DNA of 54,488 nt, taken from contig NBMY01000139.1 of NCBI GenBank assembly GCA_002212985.1, positions 1-54,488 of the forward strand, read 5' to 3'. A model generated the notes under the pieces. The model searched no databases. It was not told the DNA's origin and saw only the letters and a list, made by a program, of their open reading frames with translations. This document shows positions 34,997-44,077 of this stretch, in pieces. How positions within the stretch are numbered: the stretch's first letter is position 1; each line of letters opens with the position of its first letter. The stretch is from Sphingobacteriales bacterium TSM_CSS. Its GTDB lineage: Bacteria > Bacteroidota > Bacteroidia > Chitinophagales > UBA2359. Both the position numbers and the translations under genes were made by a program.

Positions 34997-37453
34997 ATGT
35001 CTGTTTTACTTCAGGTTCCGGTAAAAACCAATTGCTACCACTGCGGGTTGGCTTGCGAAACCAACCTCATTAAAATTGAAGGTTTGACCCCTTCATATGA
35101 TAAATATTTTTGCTGCGAGGGCTGCAAAAGTGTATATGAAATACTCAACGCCAACGACTTGTGCGCCTATTATACACTGGAAAACGCACCCGGCACCACA
35201 TATAAAAAGCCTGTTGCCGCCCATAAATTTGACTACCTGAACAACGAAACCGTAAAAAGGGCGCTGGTTAATTTTACAGATGGCAGGCAAAGCAAGGTTA
35301 CGTTCAGCATACCGCAAATGCACTGCTCCTCATGCATATGGCTGTTGGAAAACCTGTATAAACTCAACCCGGCCATTACTCATTCTACGGTTAATTTTCC
35401 GCGAAAAGAACTGTACCTCACTTTTAATGAAGCAGACACCACACTGCGCGATGTGGTAATATTGCTTGCCTCTGTTGGCTACGAACCCGATATAAGACTG
35501 GGTAATCTGGAAACCCCCGTTGGCCAACCTGGTCGCCACGCTGCCCGGCAGCTGGCTTTTAAACTGGGGCTGGCCGGTTTTTGCTTCGGAAACATTATGC
35601 TCCTTAGTTTTCCGGAATATCTGGGGTTAAACAAACAAACTGAAAGCAGTTTCAGCCAGTTTTTCGGCATTTTAAATATTGTGCTTTCTTTACCGGTAGT
35701 ACTGTACAGCAGCAGCTATTATTTTTCATCGGCGGTAAGCGGTTTAAGGCAGCGCACACTAAATATTGATATTCCTATTGCGCTGGGTATAGTGGTGCTG
35801 TTTGCGCGCAGTGTGTTTGAAATTATTACCCACACAGGCGCCGGCTACCTCGATTCTTTGGCCGGGCTGGTGTTCTTTTTGCTTACGGGGCGCTGGTTTC
35901 AGCAAAAAACCTATGATTCCATTTCGTTTGAGCGCGATTACAAATCGTATTTTCCGGTTTCGGCAACCCGCATGGAGGGTGGTGAAGAGCAGAGCGTATC
36001 GCTAAACGAACTGGAAACCGATGATGTTATTCTGGTGCGCAACGAAGAGCTGATACCGGCTGATGCTGTTTTGGTAAAAGGCGAAGCCCGCATAGATTAT
36101 AGTTTTGTTACCGGAGAATCGGAACCGGTGCACAAACCGGCGGGCAGCCTTATATATGCCGGCGGGCGGCAAATTGGGCCGGCCATTGAGTTGCGGTTGG
36201 TAAAAAAGGTGCAGCAAAGCTACCTTACCCAATTATGGAACAACGATGCTTTTACCCATACCCGGCACTCAAATCTTACGCTGCTGGTAAATCAAACCAG
36301 CCGCATTTTTACCCCGTTTATCTTAACGGTGGCGTTGGTATCGGGGGGCTATTGGTATGCATCGGCGGGCATGGCAACTGCCATTAATGTTTTTACTGCC
36401 GTACTCATCATTGCGTGCCCGTGTGCGCTGGCACTGGCATCGCCTTTTACGTTGGGCAACGCCATGCGCATATTGGGGCGTTACCGGTTTTACCTTAAAA
36501 ATACGGCGGTTATAGAGCAAATAGCTCAGGTAAAACAAATGGTATTTGATAAAACGGGCACCATAACCCAAGCCGGACAAAGCCACGTAACCTTTTCGGG
36601 CAATGCGCTTACTCCTGCCGAGGAGCAGTATGTTAAATCGGCGGTAGGGCAATCGGGGCATCCCATTAGCCGGCAAATCAGCCATGCTTTGGCACAGGTG
36701 CTGCCGCTGCCGGTTAGCAGTTATGCCGAAACGCCCGGGCAAGGTATAGAAGCAGTGGTAAACGGGCAAACGGTGCGCATAGGGTCGGCAAGGTTTGCGG
36801 GTGTGCTGCCCCACGAGCAGCCCGCCGCCGGCGAGGGTAACACCAAAACCTTTGTTTCCATAAACGGAGCAGTGAAAGGCTATTATCTGTTTAAAAACAC
36901 CTGGCGCCGCGGTTTGCCCGATGTGCTGCGCCACTTGTCGGCAATCTACCGCCTCTCGCTCATTTCGGGCGACAACGACGGCGAGCGGCAGACCCTGCTT
37001 GGTTTTTTTGGCTCCACGGCAGACTTGTTGTTTAACCAAACCCCGCAAAACAAGCTCAACTATATTGGCAAGCTGCGCAGTACCGGTCAAGCCGTATTAA
37101 TGCTGGGCGATGGACTAAACGATGCAGGCGCGCTAAAACAAGCCGATGTAGGGGTAGCCGTATCGGAAAACATTAACAATTTCAGCCCTGCCTGCGATGC
37201 CATTCTGGAAGCATCGGAATTTGAGCGGCTGCACCTGTTGTTGCAATACTGCCGCATTTCGGTAAAACTGGTTCGCATAGCATTTCTTATTTCGCTCAGC
37301 TACAATTTGGTGGGGCTTAGCATAGCGGTACAGGGCTGGTTATCGCCTTTGGTGGCGGCAATTTTTATGCCGTTAAGTTCGGTAACGGTGGTGTTGTTTG
37401 GGTTTATTGCCACCAACCTTGCTGCACGCAGGGTGCTGGGTAAAGCAGGCTGA
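34997..37453 (+). CDS. CcoI/FixI-type copper-transporting P1B ATPase
   Basis: A heavy-metal P-type ATPase. An N-terminal metal-binding domain with CYHCGLAC (residue 12) and CCEGCKSVYE is followed by an HMA-like domain with MHCSSC (about 108), membrane helices, the TGES loop VTGESEPV (372), the metal-path CPC in IACPCALALASPF (474), phosphorylation motif DKTGT (518), HP motif SGHPIS and GDGLND (704). The extra N-terminal cysteine domain is typical of CcoI/FixI, which loads copper for cbb3 oxidase assembly; no cco genes are present. ATG 34997 (818 aa) is chosen; ATG 34937, overlapping the paaG-like stop, would add 20 residues. Confidence 0.94.
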   Translation: MSVLLQVPVKTNCYHCGLACETNLIKIEGLTPSYDKYFCCEGCKSVYEILNANDLCAYYTLENAPGTTYKKPVAAHKFDYLNNETVKRALVNFTDGRQSKVTFSIPQMHCSSCIWLLENLYKLNPAITHSTVNFPRKELYLTFNEADTTLRDVVILLASVGYEPDIRLGNLETPVGQPGRHAARQLAFKLGLAGFCFGNIMLLSFPEYLGLNKQTESSFSQFFGILNIVLSLPVVLYSSSYYFSSAVSGLRQRTLNIDIPIALGIVVLFARSVFEIITHTGAGYLDSLAGLVFFLLTGRWFQQKTYDSISFERDYKSYFPVSATRMEGGEEQSVSLNELETDDVILVRNEELIPADAVLVKGEARIDYSFVTGESEPVHKPAGSLIYAGGRQIGPAIELRLVKKVQQSYLTQLWNNDAFTHTRHSNLTLLVNQTSRIFTPFILTVALVSGGYWYASAGMATAINVFTAVLIIACPCALALASPFTLGNAMRILGRYRFYLKNTAVIEQIAQVKQMVFDKTGTITQAGQSHVTFSGNALTPAEEQYVKSAVGQSGHPISRQISHALAQVLPLPVSSYAETPGQGIEAVVNGQTVRIGSARFAGVLPHEQPAAGEGNTKTFVSINGAVKGYYLFKNTWRRGLPDVLRHLSAIYRLSLISGDNDGERQTLLGFFGSTADLLFNQTPQNKLNYIGKLRSTGQAVLMLGDGLNDAGALKQADVGVAVSENINNFSPACDAILEASEFERLHLLLQYCRISVKLVRIAFLISLSYNLVGLSIAVQGWLSPLVAAIFMPLSSVTVVLFGFIATNLAARRVLGKAG

Positions 37454-37455
37454 TT

Positions 37456-38877
37456 TCAGGTTAGTTTTTCCTGTATCTTTTGTTGCAGCCATTTAAGGTT
37501 AACAATATGTTTGGTGTTGTTAAGTTGTTGCAGCAGTTCTTGCAGGGCTTCTTTTTTGCCTTTGGGTATTTTGCTGAGGCGGGCAATAAATTTGATGTAG
37601 TTGAGGTAAAGTTCACGCTTGTTATCGGCAATAAGTTTGTTTCGGCGAAGGTAAATTTTAAATGCATCGCACAAGGCCAACAGGGGGTCGGTTTCGTTTA
37701 TTTCGTAGTATATGCGCAGCAACAGCGATTTGGCTTCAATGCTGTAAAACACATCTTCAAATACCACCTCGCTAAGCAGTTTTTGCGCTTTGCCATATTG
37801 CTGCCGGTTATAGTACAGGTAGGCTAAGTTGTAGTTGTAGGCATTTTCTCTAAACTGTGGCGCCAGGCTTTGGTGATATTGGTGAATAAAATTTTCTGTC
37901 CATTCAAATTGCTGGTTTCTTATGCCAACCACTACAATGTTCATGTAGGTCCAGGGCGACAGGTACTTGTCTTCAAAAATAATGCGGTCATGGAGCAGTT
38001 GCCGGTATAGGTGAAACAGTTCTTCGAGGTAGTGCTGGTTGCCGCGGTTAATTTTACCCACACAGTAGTTTATGGCATAAATGTACATGCCCCGCGCCTC
38101 TTCGGGTGCAAAACTGCCGGCGTATTGCCGGAGCAACAGTTTCAGGTGGTCGAAATGTGTTTCGGTATCGGGCTCGCGCAGGCACAGCAAAATGGCGCGG
38201 TAAATGGCCACAGGTGGTATTTCATTATGGGGCTCCTTTTCAAGGTATTGCAAAATTTCTTCCAACATTTGGAAGCGGTAGCCTGCAATGAGCATATTTT
38301 TGCGGTTCATCATTTCGCAACTGTAGCGCAGCTTTTGCGAAAGGTAATAAACATCGAGGTTGTTGATAGCCTCCTGCAGGCTTTCATCGTGTGAGTGTAT
38401 TTTTTGTGCATCGAAAAAAGCGGCTTCCTGTTCTTTTATGACAAAGGCATTGAAATAATACTGCGCATCGTGCAGGGGGTAGTTTTGCTGGTATTGCAAG
38501 GCATTTTTAAGGGTGCGCTGAAACGGTTTTTCAAGGTTCCAACGGAGGTAATTTTTAAAAAGGTGCGGAAACTGGGTGGCAGGCTGCTGTATAATTTCTT
38601 CGGTAACAATAAACTGTTCTATGAGTTTAACCAAATCGCTCATCCAATAACCCATGTCTTTTTCGTTGTAGGGCAAACCCGGCAAAGCCTGCGAAAAAAT
38701 TTGCTCCTTGGCAATATATGCAGGCTCAAAATCGGGGTGGTATTCCATGAGTACGTCAAAGATTTTTGCTACCTCTTCCTTTTTGTTAAAATAGGGCGAG
38801 TTCACAAAATCACGCAACTGTTTCATTTGTTTGTTGCCAAAACACCGCAATATGCTGATGAGTTTACTGTTTTCCAT
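37456..38877 (-). CDS. Second helical-repeat (TPR-like) protein of unknown function
   Basis: A 473-residue soluble helical protein without signal peptide. It starts MENSKLISILRCFGNKQMKQ, with LRDFVNSPYFNKKEEVAKIF and a FDVLMEYHP segment, then long runs of helix pairs with aromatic and basic residues (YYLSQKLRYSCEMMNRKN, YNYNLAYLYYNRQQYGKA). The general plan of its N-terminus resembles that of the protein encoded at 5003-6532: short basic helix, motif ending in an NSP/SS turn, then an [IL]FD[AV] helix. I see no catalytic site. ATG 38877 is chosen over a TTG at 38889. Its stop lies 2 nt from the stop of the convergent copper ATPase gene, without an intervening terminator. Confidence 0.8.
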   Translation of the reverse strand: MENSKLISILRCFGNKQMKQLRDFVNSPYFNKKEEVAKIFDVLMEYHPDFEPAYIAKEQIFSQALPGLPYNEKDMGYWMSDLVKLIEQFIVTEEIIQQPATQFPHLFKNYLRWNLEKPFQRTLKNALQYQQNYPLHDAQYYFNAFVIKEQEAAFFDAQKIHSHDESLQEAINNLDVYYLSQKLRYSCEMMNRKNMLIAGYRFQMLEEILQYLEKEPHNEIPPVAIYRAILLCLREPDTETHFDHLKLLLRQYAGSFAPEEARGMYIYAINYCVGKINRGNQHYLEELFHLYRQLLHDRIIFEDKYLSPWTYMNIVVVGIRNQQFEWTENFIHQYHQSLAPQFRENAYNYNLAYLYYNRQQYGKAQKLLSEVVFEDVFYSIEAKSLLLRIYYEINETDPLLALCDAFKIYLRRNKLIADNKRELYLNYIKFIARLSKIPKGKKEALQELLQQLNNTKHIVNLKWLQQKIQEKLT

Positions 38878-39233
38878 AGAAAAACGCAAGTAATGTTATA
38901 GGTATAAGGCAACCAAAAAAGCCATTTGTTCGTTTAGAGGTAAAACCCTCGGAACAATACAATTTTTCAAGACTACAATCTTTTTACCGGTTTTTTTACC
39001 GCTAAAATTACCTTTTTTTTGGAAAAAGAAACGGAAAAATTAAAAAATTAAACATTTTCAATCTACTTAAATGCCTGAATAGCAGTTGTTTGAAATAAAA
39101 TTTGCAAATAAGCATGAACCCAAGCCTTACTGAAAACCGCCGGAAAGTTACAAAAATTGTACTTCTTTTACCCGCTAAATTTACCGATATTTGCAAAGGC
39201 AAAGTATATAAATAAACGTGAAATAAAATCGAC
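38878..39233. other. 356-nt intergenic region between divergent genes
   Basis: An AT-rich stretch rich in TTTACCG. A weak plus-strand promoter-like GATATTTG (39186-39193, one mismatch to TAnnTTTG) precedes the T9SS cargo gene. I see no credible gene and no clear structure. Confidence 0.4.
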
Positions 39234-40634
39234 ATGCACAACCATTTGATTTTCAAAGCTTTAATTGTTTCTGCCTGGCTTATAATTGCTGCACAGCCGG
39301 CAGTAGCGCAAAAGTGGGCGCTGAACGATACCGTTTATTTATTCAGCAACAACATTGCCTATATTGATGTGCTGAACAATGATGCAGGAAACGACCTCAC
39401 TATTTTAGACGTAGAAATAACCGAATACCCTACCCGCGGTTTTGTTGAGCGCAACTTTGCCTGTAATTGCCTTGTTTATACGCCCAACAATGATTTTGGC
39501 ACCTCGGTTTTTGAAGACAACTTTTTCTATACCTTAACCACCCCGCCCGATAACCCCGAAGGAAGTTCGCCCGCACTGATTAACCTTGCCCAGGTTTTTG
39601 TGTATTTTATGGCCGATGAATGCAGCGATTGTGTATGGCCCGGCGACTCAAACGCCGACGGCATCAGCAATGCGTGGGATTTGCTGCCTTTGGGCATGGC
39701 TTACGGCGCCTATGGCTCACCGCGCGACTCGGTTTCTACCGCTTGGGCCGGACACAGCGCCACCGACTGGACCGGCAGTTTTGGCAGCGCACTTAATTAT
39801 AAACATGCCGACTGTAACGGAGACGGTTTGGTTAACAATGCCGACATTGCTGCCATAGAACAAAACTACGGCATGACACACGAAGTAAGTACCATACCCG
39901 ATATGCCTTACAGCGGCAGCGATGTTGTTATTTCGCTCGAAATTTTGAACGAAAGCGTGGAAATTGGCGATACTGTGGTAGCCAACGTGCTGATAAACGG
40001 CGGCGATGGGGTAGCCAATGTTTATGGGCTTGCCTTTTCTGTTAATTACAACGTAGTGCCCGATTCGGGAACGGTAAACGTAAACTTTCCCGTTAGTTTC
40101 CTGAACGACGGCTACAATACCATATCTGTACAGCGGCAGGCAGGCAACAATATTGAAGCCGCCATTACCCGAACAGATAACGTGCTTGCATCGGGCAGCG
40201 GGCTGCTGGGGGTGGTAAGTTTTGTGATGGAAGACGTGTTGGCCGGTAAAACTGAAGAAGAAAATCTGGTATTGCAATTTACCAATATTACCGCCACCAA
40301 CCCCGATGGAACCAAACTAAGCGTTTTACCCCAAGGCGATGAAGTAGATATTGTACTATCGGGTAATACGCCGCCGGCAACCGGCGGTAGTACGGGGGTA
40401 AATGTGTTTCCTGTTCCGGCCAATACTATCGTAACCGTTCAAACAGGTAATACCGGCGCAAGCCGTCTGCAACTGCTCAATGCCGCCGGCCAGGTGCTGC
40501 ACGAACAAACCCTGCAAGAACAGCAGCACAATGCCACCATAGAAACCCAAACCTTGGACAACGGCGTTTACCTGCTTAAAATTTATACCCCCGCCGGTGT
40601 AATAACCCGAAAAGTGCCTGTAATGCACCGGTAA
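39234..40634 (+). CDS. T9SS cargo protein with dockerin-like repeats and a cohesin-like domain
   Basis: A signal peptide ends near PAVAQ (residue 25). An Ig/cadherin-like domain (NDTVYLFSNNIAYIDVLNN to FFYTLTT) comes first. Two dockerin-type calcium loops follow: GDSNADGISNAWD near residue 136 and DCNGDGLVNNADI near 193, spaced wider than in classical dockerins. Residues 236-355 form a cohesin-like beta-sandwich (EIGDTVVANVLINGGDG, VYGLAFSVNY). The C-terminus (about 390-466) is a T9SS sorting domain with VFPVPANTIVTVQT and a final GVITRKVPV. The protein is probably surface-exposed. A small lipoprotein gene follows after 32 nt. Whether the two binding modules interact with each other is unknown. 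Confidence 0.87.
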   Translation: MHNHLIFKALIVSAWLIIAAQPAVAQKWALNDTVYLFSNNIAYIDVLNNDAGNDLTILDVEITEYPTRGFVERNFACNCLVYTPNNDFGTSVFEDNFFYTLTTPPDNPEGSSPALINLAQVFVYFMADECSDCVWPGDSNADGISNAWDLLPLGMAYGAYGSPRDSVSTAWAGHSATDWTGSFGSALNYKHADCNGDGLVNNADIAAIEQNYGMTHEVSTIPDMPYSGSDVVISLEILNESVEIGDTVVANVLINGGDGVANVYGLAFSVNYNVVPDSGTVNVNFPVSFLNDGYNTISVQRQAGNNIEAAITRTDNVLASGSGLLGVVSFVMEDVLAGKTEEENLVLQFTNITATNPDGTKLSVLPQGDEVDIVLSGNTPPATGGSTGVNVFPVPANTIVTVQTGNTGASRLQLLNAAGQVLHEQTLQEQQHNATIETQTLDNGVYLLKIYTPAGVITRKVPVMHR

Positions 40635-40666
40635 GTTGTCTGTTTTACAAAACAACCCTGCATTTT

Positions 40667-40993
40667 ATGAAATGTATGCTTCCATTATTGGGGTTGATGA
40701 TGTTGCTGTATTGTTCGTGCGAAACCATGCTTACCGGCAACGGAACCGTTTATTCCGCCGAAACCGGGCAACCCTTAGACAGCGCTTTGGTGCAGGCATT
40801 TGTTAGCAAGGTAAACCCCGATGTGATGGCAGAAACCTACACCGATTCAACCGGCTCTTTTTCGGTACGTGCAGGTATGGTTGGCTGTACGCCCCGATGC
40901 CCCGATTTGGTAGTTCGCATTGCCAAACCCACCTATGTGGCGCAAACGGTTACCAACCCGGTAAAGGCTGCCGTTTACCTGCAAAAAGAGTAG
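40667..40993 (+). CDS. Small lipoprotein-like protein with regulatory-type beta-sandwich
   Basis: A 108-residue protein with a short hydrophobic N-terminus ending LLYCSC, a degenerate lipobox (the lipidated cysteine would be Cys16 or Cys18). The rest is a carboxypeptidase-regulatory-like fold: GNGTVYSAETGQPLDSALV, ETYTDSTGSFSVRAG and VYLQKE. Such domains are common on Bacteroidota outer-membrane proteins and are often protein-interaction modules. It follows the dockerin-like cargo gene by 32 nt on the same strand and may be co-transcribed with it. Confidence 0.75.
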   Translation: MKCMLPLLGLMMLLYCSCETMLTGNGTVYSAETGQPLDSALVQAFVSKVNPDVMAETYTDSTGSFSVRAGMVGCTPRCPDLVVRIAKPTYVAQTVTNPVKAAVYLQKE

Positions 40994-41112
40994 TACCAAA
41001 CCATTGCACCTTACTGTTACCGCTTTTTTACCCCCAAGCAGGCATTTTTCTTGCCTGTAAGCCCCGTCTTTTAAAAAAATGACACAAAACCGACTGTTTA
41101 TCAAATATTTTA

Positions 41113-41144
41113 TTTGGTGAACTCAAAAAAACGCCGTACCTTTG
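41113..41144 (+). promoter_or_regulatory. Canonical Bacteroidota promoter (-33/-7) for the outer-membrane-like gene
   Basis: TTTG (41113-41116) and TACCTTTG (41137-41144) are 20 nt apart, matching the TTG-N19-22-TAnnTTTG pattern. Transcription would start near 41150, giving a leader of about 115 nt before the ATG at 41266. Confidence 0.75.
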
Positions 41145-41265
41145 CAGCGGAAATTATATAAAAGCAAAAATTTTAATCTTTCACCTCTACATACGTGTTA
41201 ATTTCTGCCTATGATTTAAATCTACAAAGCTACATTTGAATTTATTAACTTTAAAATACAAGACA

Positions 41266-41916
41266 ATGAAAAAGTTATTATTAACCTTAGCTTTTGTAGG
41301 GGCAAGTCTAAATCTTACGGCGCAAAACACCGCAAACACTACCCTTACCGCCACCGATGAAGAGGAAGGCGTAAAAGTTCCTACCGTAGCCATGCAGAGC
41401 AACACCGTTTATGCCGAAGTGGGCGGAAACGGGGAGTTATATTCGGTAAATTTCGACCAGGTTGTTTTATCGGGTAAAAATTTTAATATCAGTTTCCGTG
41501 TTGGTTTGGGTTTATCTTCCTCCATTTTTAAAGGCGATATTGACCCCATTATTCCTTTAGAAGGGAATATTTGGTTTGGCACAGATAAACACCACTTTGA
41601 AACCGGTTTAGGTGTTGTTGCAGCATTTGGCTTTGAAGAAACGCTGCCCGTTACCGTTCAGTTTACCGATAACGGCACCAAAATAGCCCAGTTTCAGCCG
41701 GCAAGAGAACATACTTCTTTATATGCCTTTACCCGCTTTGGCTACCGCTACCAGCAAAAAGACGGCGGCTTGTTTTTCCGCGCCGGTATAAACCCCACGG
41801 TAACCGCCTACACCAAATCGGGCGACCTGAACCCTAAATTAGAAGCCAATATTGGCATTGGCTATACGTTTAAAACCAAAAAACCGGCACAAATTCCGCT
41901 TATTAACTACAACTAA
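41266..41916 (+). CDS. Secreted, probably outer-membrane beta-barrel protein
   Basis: A 216-residue protein with a signal peptide (MKKLLLTLAFVGASLNLTAQ) followed by alternating amphipathic strands: SVNFDQVVLSGKNFNISFRVG, FETGLGVVAAFG, YAFTRFGYRYQQ, FFRAGINPTVTAY and IGIGYTFKTK. The pattern fits an 8- to 10-strand barrel of the porin-like/outer-membrane type, although no named family is recognised. ATG 41266 is chosen over an upstream TTG at 41236 because it gives the signal peptide. The gene has its own strong promoter and ends at the terminator at 41995, which it shares with a convergent glycosyltransferase gene. Confidence 0.83.
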   Translation: MKKLLLTLAFVGASLNLTAQNTANTTLTATDEEEGVKVPTVAMQSNTVYAEVGGNGELYSVNFDQVVLSGKNFNISFRVGLGLSSSIFKGDIDPIIPLEGNIWFGTDKHHFETGLGVVAAFGFEETLPVTVQFTDNGTKIAQFQPAREHTSLYAFTRFGYRYQQKDGGLFFRAGINPTVTAYTKSGDLNPKLEANIGIGYTFKTKKPAQIPLINYN

Positions 41917-41994
41917 GCCGGCACCGTATAAAAATCAAAATTTAAATAAGGTACAACACGCGGCGCGCATTTTAATCCTGTAAATTAAATATGC

Positions 41995-42035
41995 AAAACG
42001 GCGGTGCAACCCAAGTGGTAGCGCCGCCGTTTTGA
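41995..42035. terminator. Bidirectional terminator between convergent genes
   Basis: AAAACGGCGG (41995-42004) and CCGCCGTTTT (42024-42033) pair perfectly over 10 bp. The A-run and T-run at the two ends allow termination in both directions. Confidence 0.75.
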
Positions 42036-42067
42036 TTTATTGTGCGGCAGCCTACCCCCAAACCTCA

Positions 42068-43192
42068 CTACCCGCCCTCAAACACATGGGCTATTAAGGC
42101 GGCAGCATTTTCCGCATCGGAGTACAGGTTGCCAAGAACGCTGCGGCGCTGTTGCAGGTGGTCATCGGAAAAAGATTGTGCAAAAAGGGTGGTTATTACC
42201 TGTGCAAATTCCTGTGGGGTTTGGGCAATATGGCACAGGTTTTCCAGCCCCGTGCCCTGCACCATAAACGGGTTTACCACACAAAAACGCCCTTGGTACA
42301 GGGCTTGCAGCAGTTTTAGTTTAATACCCGTTGGCTGAAACGTGGGCAACACCTGCACCTGCGCCTGTTGCAGCAGCATTTGCATTTGGGCAGCATTGGG
42401 GTTTGGGTACAACAGGCAGTTTGATTGGGCAGCAACCGCTTTTTGCAATACCCGGGCCGGATTTTTACCCGCAATAATAAGCCGGAAAGGCAGTTGGTTA
42501 AACACCCGGTTTACCAAATACAAGGCAGCCTCCACGTTTTCATTTACCGATAAATTGCCGTGATACAGAGCAAAATTGCCCGTACCGGTAAGGGCGCTCA
42601 CCTGCGTGTTGCCGTGAAAAGCCGGTATGTGTTTGGCCGCAATATTGTGGGTGTTTTGCAGATATTGGGCATCGGCGGCAGAAATGGCAGCTACCTGTTG
42701 GGCATGTTGCAATACAGTTTCATATTGGTACAACAAGGCAGATTCGCGCCAGAAATAGAGCCGTTTTATTGGGTTGTGCTCATTTTGTGCAAGGTAGCGG
42801 TAATAATCGCCTTCTATGTTGTGGGTGCGCACTATTTTTAGGCGGTTTTGCAGGGCGGGGTGTGGTAAATAGTAGCAGGTGTGCAACCCTTCAAACAAAA
42901 TGGGTGCCTTGTTTAGGAGCAGGTTTTGCAACAGCTGGTCGTTTTGGCGCGAGGAAACAATGTGCGGCAACCTAAAGGGCAAACTTTGCCACCACTTTTT
43001 GCGTGGGTAGCAGAACACCCGGCGGCAATAGGTGTTTAACTCCTGTGATTTATTTCGGCCATAAGCAAAACAATGCAGGTAAATTTGCACCTCTTGTTCG
43101 TATAAAGCCTTAATTTTGTGGTACACATCTATTACACCTCCGTAATCGGGTGGGTAGGGCACATCAAAACTTATCAGGTGCAGTTCTTTCAT
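42068..43192 (-). CDS. Glycosyltransferase, GT4-like
   Basis: A 374-residue GT-B fold glycosyltransferase. The N-terminal domain starts LHLISFDVPYPPDYGGVIDV, a typical acceptor-side glycine-rich loop; VRTHNIEGDYY lies mid-domain. The C-terminal domain includes FALYHGNLSVNENVEA, LIIAGKNPA and the donor-site pattern PTGIKLKLLQALYQGR, which corresponds to the GT1/GT4 motif around the conserved glutamate. No signal peptide is present, so it acts at the cytoplasmic face, presumably in cell-surface glycan assembly. It is a single gene diverging from the TetR-like gene at 43237; its sugar donor cannot be read from the sequence. Confidence 0.88.
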   Translation of the reverse strand: MKELHLISFDVPYPPDYGGVIDVYHKIKALYEQEVQIYLHCFAYGRNKSQELNTYCRRVFCYPRKKWWQSLPFRLPHIVSSRQNDQLLQNLLLNKAPILFEGLHTCYYLPHPALQNRLKIVRTHNIEGDYYRYLAQNEHNPIKRLYFWRESALLYQYETVLQHAQQVAAISAADAQYLQNTHNIAAKHIPAFHGNTQVSALTGTGNFALYHGNLSVNENVEAALYLVNRVFNQLPFRLIIAGKNPARVLQKAVAAQSNCLLYPNPNAAQMQMLLQQAQVQVLPTFQPTGIKLKLLQALYQGRFCVVNPFMVQGTGLENLCHIAQTPQEFAQVITTLFAQSFSDDHLQQRRSVLGNLYSDAENAAALIAHVFEGG

Positions 43193-43236
43193 GCTCAGGA
43201 AAACGGTTATTATCAGCCACTTATTCTTAAAAATAT

Positions 43237-43869
43237 ATGACAGCCAGCGAAGTTAAACAAAATTACCAAAATTATGCGGTAAAACATCCCGGTCAACACC
43301 ACACCTTGTACCGCTTTGCCCATACCATGGGTATTGCCGCAGAAACCATACAGGCGCATTTTACCACCGCCACCGCCATAGAACAAAGCATCTGGAGCGA
43401 TTTTTTTGACCAAACCCTTGAGCAGTTAGATGCCAATGGCGACGTTTACCAAAATTACTCGGCTCGCGAAAAAATGCTGGCTTTTTTCTACACATTGGAA
43501 GAAGTACTGAAACAGCATGATAATTTTATTTTAGCCACTTACCCCAACGGTTGGCTGTCTTTTGGACAACCCGATTGCTTGGAGTTGTTTAAAACAAAGT
43601 TTAAGGCTTTTGCCAACCAACTCATCACCCAAGGGTTAGATACACAGGAAATTGAATGGCGCGCCGTGCTTACCGGCCGCTATGCCGATATTATTTGGTT
43701 AGAAGTGCCGGCCATTATCCGTTTTTGGATGAACGACCACAGCGATAATTACGAAAAAACCGACTCGCTCATTGAAAAAACGGTAAACTTTACTTTTGAT
43801 ATGATGGGACGCACCGTTTTTGATTCGGGTACCGAATTGCTGAAGTTTCTGTTTGTTGAACGCACATAG
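43237..43869 (+). CDS. TetR-like transcriptional regulator
   Basis: A 210-residue helical protein. The first 55 residues form a helix-turn-helix-like segment with the pattern FAHTMGIAAETIQAHF followed by an aromatic-rich third helix. The remainder is a helical ligand/dimer domain with WRAVLTGRYADIIWLEVPAI and NFTFDMMGRTVFDSGTEL. It fits the TetR-fold regulators common in Bacteroidota, although the HTH glycine and residues usual for TetR are only partly present. It diverges from the glycosyltransferase gene, a possible target. The ligand is unknown. Confidence 0.72.
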   Translation: MTASEVKQNYQNYAVKHPGQHHTLYRFAHTMGIAAETIQAHFTTATAIEQSIWSDFFDQTLEQLDANGDVYQNYSAREKMLAFFYTLEEVLKQHDNFILATYPNGWLSFGQPDCLELFKTKFKAFANQLITQGLDTQEIEWRAVLTGRYADIIWLEVPAIIRFWMNDHSDNYEKTDSLIEKTVNFTFDMMGRTVFDSGTELLKFLFVERT

Positions 43870-44040
43870 AACTGGTCCTTACTTTATAATACAGTAAAAA
43901 CTTAGCCATACTCAAGGCTGTATAAAATTATTGGGTTAACGGGCTTAACTTTGGCAGGAGACTATACAACAACACACAAAAAATCCGAAAACGCCCATAG
44001 CTTGCTTACTGTTTAAGTTTTTTATCCCTTTCACATAGTG

Positions 44041-44077
44041 TCCTTTGCGAGTTACTTTACGAAACTTGCGGTTAAAT
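44041..44077 (-). repeat. CGCAAAG-type dispersed intergenic repeat, copy 2
   Basis: On the minus strand this reads TTAACCGCAAGTTTCGTAAAG then TAACTCGCAAAGGA. It shares its start TTAACCGCAA and the CGTAAAG/CGCAAAG units with copy 1 at 25716-25760. Confidence 0.5.

Noticed and set aside
41041..41070. Hairpin CAGGCA/TGCCTG after the small lipoprotein gene as a terminator
   Set aside because: The stem has only 6 bp and no following T tract.
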